DNA from: a virus
IMG/VR virus record: IMGVR_UViG_3300030060_005656
Coordinates: 1 to 64,000 of that record
Length of the DNA stretch: 64,000 bases
Strand: one strand, 5' to 3'
Part shown: piece by piece, positions 58,104-64,000 of the stretch
How positions within the stretch are numbered: position 1 is the stretch's first letter
Layout: each line of letters begins with the position of its first letter
Position numbers and translations under genes: made by a program
The notes under the pieces: model-generated
What the model was told of the DNA's origin: nothing
Databases searched by the model: none
What the model saw: only the letters and a program-made list of their open reading frames with translations

Positions 58104-58850
58104 TTAGTATAATGGATTTGCTTTACCTCTTCCTGGTTGATAAGAGTCTGACCATTTGGTATTTCCTAGTTGATTGGCCACACCTCTTGCTATTCCAGAA
58201 TCCCAAACACCCATACTAGCTGTCCCAGCTCCTGCAGCATCATCAGATTCCCCACTTTCAGTCCCAGCCTCTTGTTCTCCTAATTCATAATTCATAAGTA
58301 TTTCAGAATCCTCAACTCCAGACATGTAACTATCTTCTGGACCATCACTATCAAAATTATAACCTTTTTTAATTTTAGAGTAGTTAGTTTCTGGCTCAGT
58401 AAAACCTTCATCACCTAATTCTGGTTGGGAACCTAGGGCTCCCTTACTTTGGAAATCATATGCGTTATCACCTTCTGAGTCATCTGCGTATCCACCTTGT
58501 AGACCAGACATTATTTCTTCTCCTAAATCTAGTGTTATTACTTCTTCTTCATGATGGTCTTCGTGTTCGTCATAATCAAATGAGTTGGCTACACTGTCTA
58601 TGTTATCCGCCATTTGTGCAATTTTAGACTCCATCCAATCTTCTAACTGTTCATTATCCCCCAATCTATCATGAACACTTTGTGCTTTTTTAGCGATATT
58701 ATAAAGTTGTTGTTTTGCCATATAAGAACCGTGGTGTTTTTTTTCGTTTTTTGGTTTAACGTCACCACACCCCTCATTTATCTGGTTTTCCGATGAGGTA
58801 CCAAATATAAGTTCCTTAACTCTAGCAATTTCTTCTTGTATAGTAGGCAT
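58104..58850 (-). CDS. Uncharacterised acidic 248-residue protein
   Basis: The start PTIQEEIARVKELIFGT is a short helix similar to the motif in neighbouring proteins. The body is acidic and Gly/Ser/Asp-rich and probably disordered, with a helical part near residues 40-90. It leads the 54001-58850 cluster with a TATTTATA element 18 bases upstream. No family is recognised. Confidence 0.5.
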   Translation of the reverse strand: MPTIQEEIARVKELIFGTSSENQINEGCGDVKPKNEKKHHGSYMAKQQLYNIAKKAQSVHDRLGDNEQLEDWMESKIAQMADNIDSVANSFDYDEHEDHHEEEVITLDLGEEIMSGLQGGYADDSEGDNAYDFQSKGALGSQPELGDEGFTEPETNYSKIKKGYNFDSDGPEDSYMSGVEDSEILMNYELGEQEAGTESGESDDAAGAGTASMGVWDSGIARGVANQLGNTKWSDSYQPGRGKANPLY

Positions 58851-58868
58851 ATTATAATATATTATATA

Positions 58869-58876
58869 TATAAATA
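58869..58876 (-). promoter_or_regulatory. TATTTATA element, putative late promoter
   Basis: On the minus strand GTTATATTTATAT ends 18 bases before the ATG at 58850. Confidence 0.45.
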
Positions 58877-58906
58877 TAACAAAGGTGGACTAATTGCCTA
58901 CCTTAT

Positions 58907-59185
58907 CTAAAATATTAAGTTTCGGTTTTGATTTACGTAAATACTTAAACCCTCTTTTAATTCATACGGGTTTATTTTTCTTTGTAATTGTAGGTATCCG
59001 GTGTCATCATCTTCGGAGTCATACCAGTCAACTTCATCAAATAAATCACAGACATCAACTAATTCTTCAAATAAAATTTCTAAGGTTGCGGTAGTTTCAA
59101 CTTCATCTTCTACCACAGTAAATTCAACTTCTACTGTTTCTCTTTGTTCATTCACAAAAAATGAATGTATTTCTTCTATTACCAT
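58907..59185 (-). CDS. Uncharacterised acidic 92-residue protein
   Basis: A small, strongly acidic protein (EVEFTVVEDEVETTATLEIL, then DLFDEVDWYDSEDDDTGYL) with strand-like alternation at the start. No family is recognised. It fits between the 58850 and 59233 genes in the same direction. Possibly a DNA mimic or an internal protein, on charge alone. Confidence 0.45.
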   Translation of the reverse strand: MVIEEIHSFFVNEQRETVEVEFTVVEDEVETTATLEILFEELVDVCDLFDEVDWYDSEDDDTGYLQLQRKINPYELKEGLSIYVNQNRNLIF

Positions 59186-59232
59186 AATATTAAATCTTTT
59201 GTAATTTAAATATTATGTAATATTAAAAAATC

Positions 59233-59643
59233 TTAAAGTCTTCTAGATTTTAACCAGAAAATTTCTCTACCAGCACGAGTTTCTAAAGCTCTTAATTTTT
59301 GTTTGGACCTTTTTAAATTTAAATCTTCAGACTTTTCTAAATCTTCCATTAAAAAAGATGTGAATTCCAGTACGTCAGCATTTAATTCTTCTACATATTG
59401 TACCCTATCTTGGAGTTGCATAATTTGTTCTTCCATTAAACCCATTATTTCTTCAGGGGAAAGAATTTGTTCTATTTCATCTTCTAACGCTTCTAAATCA
59501 GCATCCATCATTTCATCGTCTTCTAGGGTTGGGTCGTCACCACGAAGAGTAGCTAATACTTCATCGTCACCTAATTCTTGTTCTACAATTTTTTTAATAA
59601 GTCCAGTTAACTGTGCTTCTGTTAAGGTTAATTTTTTTGCCAT
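59233..59643 (-). CDS. Small acidic coiled-coil protein with recurrent N-terminal motif
   Basis: The start AKKLTLTEAQLTGLIKKIVE is the clearest copy of the N-terminal motif found in virion-like proteins. The rest is helical and acidic (EEIMGLMEEQIMQLQDRVQY), with a basic C-terminal helix (LKRSKQKLRALETRAGREI). It has a TATTTATA element 20 bases upstream. It could be a head-core protein; T4 internal proteins have a similar layout. Confidence 0.55.
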   Translation of the reverse strand: MAKKLTLTEAQLTGLIKKIVEQELGDDEVLATLRGDDPTLEDDEMMDADLEALEDEIEQILSPEEIMGLMEEQIMQLQDRVQYVEELNADVLEFTSFLMEDLEKSEDLNLKRSKQKLRALETRAGREIFWLKSRRL

Positions 59644-59663
59644 TGTTAATTATTTTATATACA

Positions 59664-59671
59664 TATAAATA
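59664..59671 (-). promoter_or_regulatory. TATTTATA element, putative late promoter
   Basis: On the minus strand AGTATATTTATAT ends 20 bases before the ATG at 59643. Confidence 0.45.
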
Positions 59672-59685
59672 TACTCATCTTTTTG

Positions 59686-59716
59686 TTTGGTGTTGTATTT
59701 ATTTTTTGTATCTTTG
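59686..59716 (+). promoter_or_regulatory. Bacteroidetes-type promoter before 59722
   Basis: TTTG (59686-59689), 19 bases, TATCTTTG (59709-59716). The ATG at 59722 lies 5 bases on, so the transcript would be almost leaderless. An upstream in-frame start at 59683 would lie inside this promoter and is rejected. Confidence 0.65.
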
Positions 59717-59721
59717 TAAGG

Positions 59722-59883
59722 ATGAAAGAAAAATTAAAAACACATAAATTAGTAGGAGTATCTTTAAGTGACCAACAAAAAAATGTGGCTATCGGAAAGT
59801 TAAAACAAAAAGGTTTAGCTCACGATGCTTACTGGAGTATGGGAAAGTCCTACTATTGGATTAAACGAGGAAATAAAATTTAA
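59722..59883 (+). CDS. Small basic protein, 53 residues
   Basis: The start at 59722 is chosen because it sits directly behind a promoter. The protein is Lys-rich with a C-terminal YWSMGKSYYWIKRG, like small RNA- or protein-binding domains, but no family is recognised. The next gene follows after 14 bases. Confidence 0.55.
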   Translation: MKEKLKTHKLVGVSLSDQQKNVAIGKLKQKGLAHDAYWSMGKSYYWIKRGNKI

Positions 59884-59897
59884 AAATAACTTAAAAA

Positions 59898-60098
59898 ATG
59901 GGACATTGGGAAGACTTTTGGTATGAAATCACCGAAGACATTAATAAAAAAGGTTTAAAAAAAGAATTTGATGCTCAATTAGCAAAAATGAATAATCAAG
60001 ACAAACATAAATACAAAGATTCTAGGGGCAGATGGGATTATGCATATCATAAGGTCATAAAACTTTACGAAAATAAAAAGTCAAAAACTGTTGTATAA
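59898..60098 (+). CDS. Small charged protein, 66 residues
   Basis: A hydrophilic, Lys/Glu/Asp-rich helical protein (FWYEITEDINKKGLKKEFDA) without a recognised family. It follows the 59722 gene in the same transcript and ends 3 bases before a strong terminator. Confidence 0.55.
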   Translation: MGHWEDFWYEITEDINKKGLKKEFDAQLAKMNNQDKHKYKDSRGRWDYAYHKVIKLYENKKSKTVV

Positions 60099-60101
60099 TA
60101 A

Positions 60102-60127
60102 AAAACCCTGACCGAAGTCAGGGTTTT
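60102..60127. terminator. Bidirectional rho-independent terminator
   Basis: An 11-bp perfect stem (AAAACCCTGAC / GTCAGGGTTTT) with a CGAA tetraloop lies between the converging 60098 and 60149 gene ends. Confidence 0.9.
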
Positions 60128-60148
60128 CTAATCTATATGCCCTACTAA

Positions 60149-60574
60149 TTAGAACTTGTACGAGAAACCTAGATTGAAAGTTCCCTCTCTCTCACCAGCT
60201 TCATCTTCTTTTAATCCCATACTGTATCTTGGCTCAACATTAAGACCTTTCCATACATTGTAAGAATAACCGACACCAACAGTCATGTTGTCCATCATTT
60301 CTTCCGTAGGAGCTTGAAGAGATACGAATGTGTTAGCATTCCAGTTGTATCTTCCCCATAAGTCATAAGTCATTTCACCTTCAGCATCTTCGCCAGCTTG
60401 AATCATACCCACAGTCCAAGTGTCATTCAATGCATAACCAAAACCTAAGTTTTGAGTTACTTTGTCCATTGTTTCTTCTTGGTCACCGTCATAGGTTCCT
60501 ATGACCATGAAATTCTGAGCTGATGCAAATAACGTTGATAAGGCTACAGCGGATGTTAAAATCAATTTTTTCAT
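60149..60574 (-). CDS. Outer-membrane beta-barrel-like protein with signal peptide
   Basis: The first 20 residues (MKKLILTSAVALSTLFASAQ) form a clear Sec signal peptide with a cleavage site at ASA-Q. The mature part alternates hydrophobic and polar residues in about eight strands (NLGFGYALNDTWTVGMIQAG, DLWGRYNWNANTFVSLQAP) and ends NLGFSYKF, the aromatic C-terminal residue recognised by the outer-membrane insertion machinery. A small 8-strand barrel is likely. In a phage it could alter the infected host surface and block superinfection. Confidence 0.75.
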   Translation of the reverse strand: MKKLILTSAVALSTLFASAQNFMVIGTYDGDQEETMDKVTQNLGFGYALNDTWTVGMIQAGEDAEGEMTYDLWGRYNWNANTFVSLQAPTEEMMDNMTVGVGYSYNVWKGLNVEPRYSMGLKEDEAGEREGTFNLGFSYKF

Positions 60575-60657
60575 TTGTTTTTTTTTCTTTTAACTTTTAT
60601 ACTCTTGATTTTACTTATTTAACGAGACACTCAAAAGTAGGGGCCTCTTTTTTTTAC

Positions 60658-60882
60658 TTACTTTTTAGTAAAAAATGATGCTAATAACACTAATACTACA
60701 AGTCCTACAAACCCACCTTCTCCAAGTGAAGTAATAAGTGCAGTAAGGTTAGCTACCACATCCATGTTGAAAATAGCACCACCGGTTAATACATACCATA
60801 GGATTGATACTGGGATAACTGCCATCATAATACCACCTAAACCAGCGAAAAATCCTGTTACATATTTCATTACTGAATCCAT
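60658..60882 (-). CDS. Small two-span membrane protein, 74 residues
   Basis: Two hydrophobic helices: residues about 8-32 (VTGFFAGLGGIMMAVIPVSI then LWYVL) and about 50-70 (LGEGGFVGLVVLVLLASFF), with a Lys-Lys end. Small holins have this layout, but host-like pores are possible. It lies between the beta-barrel gene and a 250-base gap. Function unresolved. Confidence 0.55.
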   Translation of the reverse strand: MDSVMKYVTGFFAGLGGIMMAVIPVSILWYVLTGGAIFNMDVVANLTALITSLGEGGFVGLVVLVLLASFFTKK

Positions 60883-61132
60883 AATTTAAAATTTTTAAAT
60901 TCGTTTATATCTTTTAAGTTCCGGTAACCAAAAGATAACTACCATAATTTGGATATCCTCTTTGTGATAGTCTTGTTAATATGTACCGCTTAATTTTAAA
61001 AAGTCAATATATTTTAAAAAAATAGGGTTTTGGGGTCAAAATATGGTAAAAATTAAGCTGTATGGGGTGGATTATACGATAAATCTCTATTGATTTTTGA
61101 TTAAATTTGTATTATTTTTTAATAAAAATGCT
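60883..61132. other. Intergenic region with inverted repeat
   Basis: No convincing gene. An inverted repeat ATCTTTT (60909-60915) / AAAAGAT (60930-60936) with a 14-base spacer lies in front of the leftward gene and could be an operator or hairpin. A host-type -7 element (TAAATTTG) lies near the right end. The rest is A+T-rich without further visible structure; a possible 16-codon frame at 61043 is too short to support. Confidence 0.5.
61102..61109 (+). promoter_or_regulatory. Host-type -7 element of the 61133 gene
   Basis: TAAATTTG fits TAnnTTTG, 23 bases before the ATG at 61133. No -33 TTG is found at the right distance, so support is weak. Confidence 0.35.
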
Positions 61133-62095
61133 ATGGGATTAAAGAATATTAAGAAACAAAATAAGAGTTATGATGTCTCCATTTTAGATTTATTGAGGTT
61201 ATTGGACCCATCTAAAACTGGAAAATTTATGTCGATTTTACTAAGTGAGTTGAAGTCTATTCCTGCTCATGAGTATGGAGATTATACAGATAATTTAGAA
61301 GTTAATACTGAAAATTTACCTCCAGTAGCAAGAGTAATGCTTAACTATCTAGTAGAATTAGTTGGTGGTTTAGAGTCGGTAAATTCACTACACAAGTTTA
61401 ATACTTTACTAGATAGAAAATTAATAAAACAGAATGATATACAAAAGTATCCAAATCTTAATGAGATTGTAGATGTGGTATATAAGAAAGAATTGGAGTT
61501 GGCAGATAAGAGTTTACATGGTCATCATGATGTGCTTTTAGATGATGATTTTTTAATTATAAAGCCTTTAAATATTATATCGAGTAGAAAATATGGTGCG
61601 TCTACTAAGTGGTGTACATCGTCTAATAATCCAGAAACATTTTATGATTATTCTCGTAGAGGAATTATTTTATATGTTATAAATAGAGATACTAACGAGA
61701 AGATTGGTGTTTATTATGAACTTAAAACCAACGAATTGTCTTGGTGGGATAGTAAAGATGATAGGATAGATGGTTTAATGGTTAATTTACCTAAAAACGT
61801 AAAAAACTTCATTTTAGAGTATATTTTAAACGAAAAACACCCAAATAGTCATTATTTTAACACAGAAACTAAAGAATTGTCAAATAAACCTACAAATGAA
61901 ATGGTTTTACCTAACACAACAGGACGTTTCGCTAACCCAATACCATTTAGTGGTGTGTGGCGTAACTCTACTGACGGTCCTACCTGGACCCCTACTACTA
62001 CTAATGATGAAAAAATAGATGAATTAGTTTGTAAAACTATGGAATACCATTATACTATTAAAGCTTTAAAAGAAGGTGGTGAAGAAATGAGTTAA
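61133..62095 (+). CDS. Uncharacterised 320-residue phage protein
   Basis: I start the gene at the ATG at 61133 rather than the TTG at 61097, which overlaps a promoter-like element. Residues about 160-215 read KYGASTKWCTSS, then YDYSRRGIILYVINRDTNEK, a W-C-T-S plus F-x-x-Y-x-x-x-G-x-L/I-Y arrangement I have seen in phage proteins of unknown role. The C-terminal 60 residues are Thr/Asn/Pro-rich. It ends 1 base before the converging thioredoxin gene. Confidence 0.6.
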   Translation: MGLKNIKKQNKSYDVSILDLLRLLDPSKTGKFMSILLSELKSIPAHEYGDYTDNLEVNTENLPPVARVMLNYLVELVGGLESVNSLHKFNTLLDRKLIKQNDIQKYPNLNEIVDVVYKKELELADKSLHGHHDVLLDDDFLIIKPLNIISSRKYGASTKWCTSSNNPETFYDYSRRGIILYVINRDTNEKIGVYYELKTNELSWWDSKDDRIDGLMVNLPKNVKNFILEYILNEKHPNSHYFNTETKELSNKPTNEMVLPNTTGRFANPIPFSGVWRNSTDGPTWTPTTTNDEKIDELVCKTMEYHYTIKALKEGGEEMS

Positions 62096-62410
62096 TTAAC
62101 TCATGTAATATTTTAACTTTTCAGAATATACATTTTCTGGTTGTACCCCTTGTAATGTTTCCATTACATCTCCTTTTTTAAATATTTTTACACTAGGAAT
62201 TCCTCTTATACCATATCTAGCCGCTACCTCTCTTTGTACATCTACATTAACTTTATATACGTTATCTGGAAAGGTTTGAGAGAGTTTACTTATCGTTGGG
62301 GTCAACATTCTGCATGGTCCACACCATGGAGCCCAAAAATCAATTAGTACAGCTTTTTTTTCAGTATCATTTATAATTGAGTCAAATTGTTTTGTTGTTG
62401 TAATATCCAT
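62096..62410 (-). CDS. trxA: Thioredoxin
   Basis: A complete 104-residue thioredoxin: FWAPWCGPCRML (about residues 25-36) with the active-site W-C-G-P-C, and IRGIPSVKIF (about residues 72-81) with the cis-Pro loop. It reduces disulfides of ribonucleotide reductase and other proteins and may be a polymerase processivity factor, as in T7. A glutaredoxin is encoded at 45208, so the phage brings both redox systems. Confidence 0.93.
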   Translation of the reverse strand: MDITTTKQFDSIINDTEKKAVLIDFWAPWCGPCRMLTPTISKLSQTFPDNVYKVNVDVQREVAARYGIRGIPSVKIFKKGDVMETLQGVQPENVYSEKLKYYMS

Positions 62411-62466
62411 AATTATTTTTTTTTTAAAACTACTAATACTTTAACTAATAATAAATAGACTTTTAA

Positions 62467-62497
62467 TTGTTTAAATCATTTAATTTTATTATCTTTG
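62467..62497 (+). promoter_or_regulatory. Bacteroidetes-type promoter before 62502
   Basis: TTG (62467-62469), 20 bases, TATCTTTG (62490-62497), followed by TAGT and the ATG at 62502. The downstream 15 bases (TATCTTTGTAGTATG) are identical to those before 50950. Confidence 0.7.
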
Positions 62498-62501
62498 TAG
62501 T

Positions 62502-63041
62502 ATGAAAAATATAACAACAACCATATTATTAATTTTACTATCTTTATTAAGTTATTCTCAAGAGTACTACAGAGACACTACTATAGAACGAGCTGTTTTT
62601 AACGAAGTAAACCGACACAGAGATAGTCTGGGATTACACATGGTAAAATTTAACTCGGATAATATCCTAGCTTCTCCATGGGCAGAGACATTAACTAAAC
62701 ACGACTTAGAGACAGGTGGAAAGATTTATCATTGTGGTTGTAATCCTGGTATTGAGATTATTGCTATTAAGGTTATTGGTGATGAGGATAGAGTAACGAT
62801 GGGGGTGGATGTGATAGCTAAAAAAATAGTTCTAGCCTGGGATAATTCTCCTTCTCATAAAGAAGGTATGGAAGATATTAACATGAAAAGAGGTTTCAAT
62901 GCTGTGTACGTATTCAAAAGTAAAAGATACGGAGGTAAGTACGTGGCGTTATCAGTATACCAATTTATTAGAGATAAAGAATATTATGTAAACTTAGACT
63001 GGGACGAAAATAAAAAAGTACCTAACCAATTCTTACATTAA
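62502..63041 (+). CDS. Secreted CAP (SCP/PR-1)-like protein
   Basis: A signal peptide (residues 1-20, NITTTILLILLSLLSYSQ) is followed by a CAP-like domain: NEVNRHRDSLGL, SPWAETLTKHDLETGG, then AWDNSPSHKEGMEDINMKR and GFNAVYVFKSKRYGGKYVAL. The W-x-x-S-x-x-H and final strand fit the CAP fold, whose members bind lipids or glycans and sometimes cut peptides. It would be exported to periplasm or surface. A related protein follows at 63118. Confidence 0.7.
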   Translation: MKNITTTILLILLSLLSYSQEYYRDTTIERAVFNEVNRHRDSLGLHMVKFNSDNILASPWAETLTKHDLETGGKIYHCGCNPGIEIIAIKVIGDEDRVTMGVDVIAKKIVLAWDNSPSHKEGMEDINMKRGFNAVYVFKSKRYGGKYVALSVYQFIRDKEYYVNLDWDENKKVPNQFLH

Positions 63042-63117
63042 TAAAAAGGTAAATGTTGTAACTACAAAGATAAATTTTACGTATATAATAATAACCAACC
63101 TAACAAATAAAAATAAA

Positions 63118-63627
63118 ATGAAAAATATATTAATTACACTTTTAAGTATCTTAAGTTTAACAGTTTATAGTCAAGATTTTGTTACTTGTACAAAATTAGA
63201 TTCTTTAATCTGGAAAAAAGTTAATGAGTATAGAAAAACAGAAGATGCAATAACTAAAGGTGGTGGCACACCAAACACTATAACTAAGTTTGGTTTAGGT
63301 GATATGAGAGAATATTGTTATGAGGTAACAAAGATGAACGCTAAACTTTCATTCGAAACAATGAGACACTCAACTTACGAAGAACTTACACCTACAGCTA
63401 ATGGTGAGTGTTTATATAAGTTAGTAAGAAATAAATGTATATTGGACTTATCAGATGATGAAACTTTGGAGTATTTAGCTTCTAAGGTAGTTAATGGTTG
63501 GATTAATTCTTGGACTCACCGTACAGTTATTGGTTGGTTAGATAGTGTGGAGTCTACTGTAACTACGGTGTTTCATTTCCCTAGTGAAGGAGGTACTCAT
63601 ATGAATGTTACATTCCATTCAAAATAA
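63118..63627 (+). CDS. Secreted CAP-like paralogue
   Basis: A signal peptide (NILITLLSILSLTVYSQ) and a second, more diverged CAP-like domain are visible: LIWKKVNEYRKTEDAI, then GWINSWTHRTVIGWLDSVES, where N-S-W-T-H-R matches the W-x-x-S-x-x-H core in a shifted form. It lies 76 bases after its likely paralogue and ends just before a terminator. Its start region shows TATAATAA-like sequence at 63085 but no clear promoter. Confidence 0.6.
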   Translation: MKNILITLLSILSLTVYSQDFVTCTKLDSLIWKKVNEYRKTEDAITKGGGTPNTITKFGLGDMREYCYEVTKMNAKLSFETMRHSTYEELTPTANGECLYKLVRNKCILDLSDDETLEYLASKVVNGWINSWTHRTVIGWLDSVESTVTTVFHFPSEGGTHMNVTFHSK

Positions 63628-63649
63628 AAAAGACCCGAAAGGGTCTTTT
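63628..63649. terminator. Bidirectional rho-independent terminator
   Basis: A 9-bp perfect stem (AAAAGACCC / GGGTCTTTT) with a GAAA tetraloop between the converging 63627 and 63675 gene ends. Confidence 0.9.
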
Positions 63650-63674
63650 ATTATATTATTAAAAATGATTTTTA

Positions 63675-64000
63675 TTATTCTAAACCTATAAGGAAACCAA
63701 ATAGGTTTGATTTTCCTGATTTAACCACCTTATCACCTTCTATAGAAGTTTTAATAATAATAGTTTTAATCTTATCTTTTTTATCTACATTTAACATTAA
63801 ATCTATAAATTGGTCTGACTGATTTTGACCTTCAACTTTCCAGTTTACAACATAATTATCAAATCCTGGGTGTCCTTTAGCTTTTAATCCTTTGTTAACA
63901 GCCATCATAAAGTTATTACCTCTATCAAAAGCTAATTTTTGGTTTTTACCTTCATTACCTTCAGCGTATCCAGTATCACCTTTACCTTGACTGTTAGGTA
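63675..64000 (-). CDS. Uncharacterised protein, 5' part outside the window
   Basis: The frame is open to the end of the window beyond the internal Met at 63908, so the gene probably starts outside. Visible parts: GDTGYAEGNEGKNQKLAF, a basic helix (RGNNFMMAVNKGLKAKG), and a strand-rich end (TIIIKTSIEGDKVVKSGKS). No family is recognised. It ends 25 bases after the terminator. Confidence 0.6.
   Translation of the reverse strand, partial: PNSQGKGDTGYAEGNEGKNQKLAFDRGNNFMMAVNKGLKAKGHPGFDNYVVNWKVEGQNQSDQFIDLMLNVDKKDKIKTIIIKTSIEGDKVVKSGKSNLFGFLIGLE

Noticed and set aside
60620-60655. Possible terminator (GAGAC...GGCCTC then T-run)
   Set aside because: The stem does not pair well enough; only a short imperfect match before the T-run.
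61097-61132. TTG start extending the 61133 gene upstream
   Set aside because: The extension overlaps the TAAATTTG promoter-like element and an ATG with normal context follows.
63065-63072. Minus-strand TATCTTTG near the CAP-like genes, possible antisense promoter
   Set aside because: The -33 TTG is at 23 bases, not 19-20, and there is no gene on that strand downstream before 62410.
1-64000. tRNA genes, integrase, attachment sites, reverse transcriptase or DGR
   Set aside because: None seen; the only tRNA-like T-arm is that of the tmRNA, and no integrase or reverse transcriptase motifs were found.

Overview
The window looks like part of the genome of a large tailed phage with a T4-type head (T4-like myovirus lineage) that infects a Bacteroidetes host, probably a flavobacterium. 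The phage identity rests on a minus-strand run of large terminase (gp17-like), portal (gp20-like), prohead protease (gp21-like), repeat-bearing scaffold (gp22 position) and major capsid protein (gp23-like), plus a gp55-like late sigma factor, PhoH and dUTPase. The host assignment rests on Bacteroidetes-type promoters (TTG, 19-20 nt, TAnnTTTG) before several genes, A-rich start regions without Shine-Dalgarno sequences, strongly A+T-rich DNA, and signal peptides ending in the Bacteroidetes style (..YSQ, ..ASAQ).

Layout. 1-2109 (+): small proteins of unknown function, one WYL-like. 2159-22860 (+): a very large carbohydrate island with glycosyltransferases (GT2, GT4, GT11, GT17 types and the DUF5672/DUF3431 families), NDP-sugar enzymes, an RfbH/E1-like dehydrase, a deacetylase and a formyltransferase. 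It contains the complete two-step route from GDP-mannose to GDP-fucose (gmd, fcl) and two fucosyltransferase-like proteins. dUTPase and PhoH are embedded in it. 22863-30140 (+): late sigma factor, a block of large probable tail/baseplate proteins, and a 21-residue metallothionein-like peptide. 30202-45642 (-): the head-morphogenesis operon and associated virion-like proteins, KTSC protein and glutaredoxin. 45716-52788: a proteostasis region with DnaK (-) divergent from a ClpC-like unfoldase (+), followed by a zincin, a SprT-like protease and an M20-type peptidase. 53574-53971: a full tmRNA gene. 54001-59643 (-): large uncharacterised, probably virion-internal proteins. 59722-64000: short units in both orientations with an outer-membrane beta-barrel, thioredoxin and two secreted CAP-like proteins.

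How the genes may work together. Two promoter classes are visible. Host-type TAnnTTTG promoters precede dnaK, the SprT gene, the 53373/tmRNA unit and the 59722 and 62502 genes. A different element, TATTTATA (usually within GATATTTATAG), sits just upstream of at least a dozen genes on both strands, always in the same orientation to the gene and mainly before structural genes. I propose it is the late promoter read by the gp55-like sigma factor. The sugar island probably decorates virion proteins or other phage products with fucose and deoxysugar-containing glycans. DnaK, ClpC, tmRNA and the peptidases form an unusually complete phage-borne protein quality-control set. Many virion-like proteins share a short N-terminal motif (K-hydrophobic-T/S-E-x-x-L-x-x-L-I) that may be a capsid-targeting peptide.

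All functional names come from reading motifs by eye. No database search was possible.
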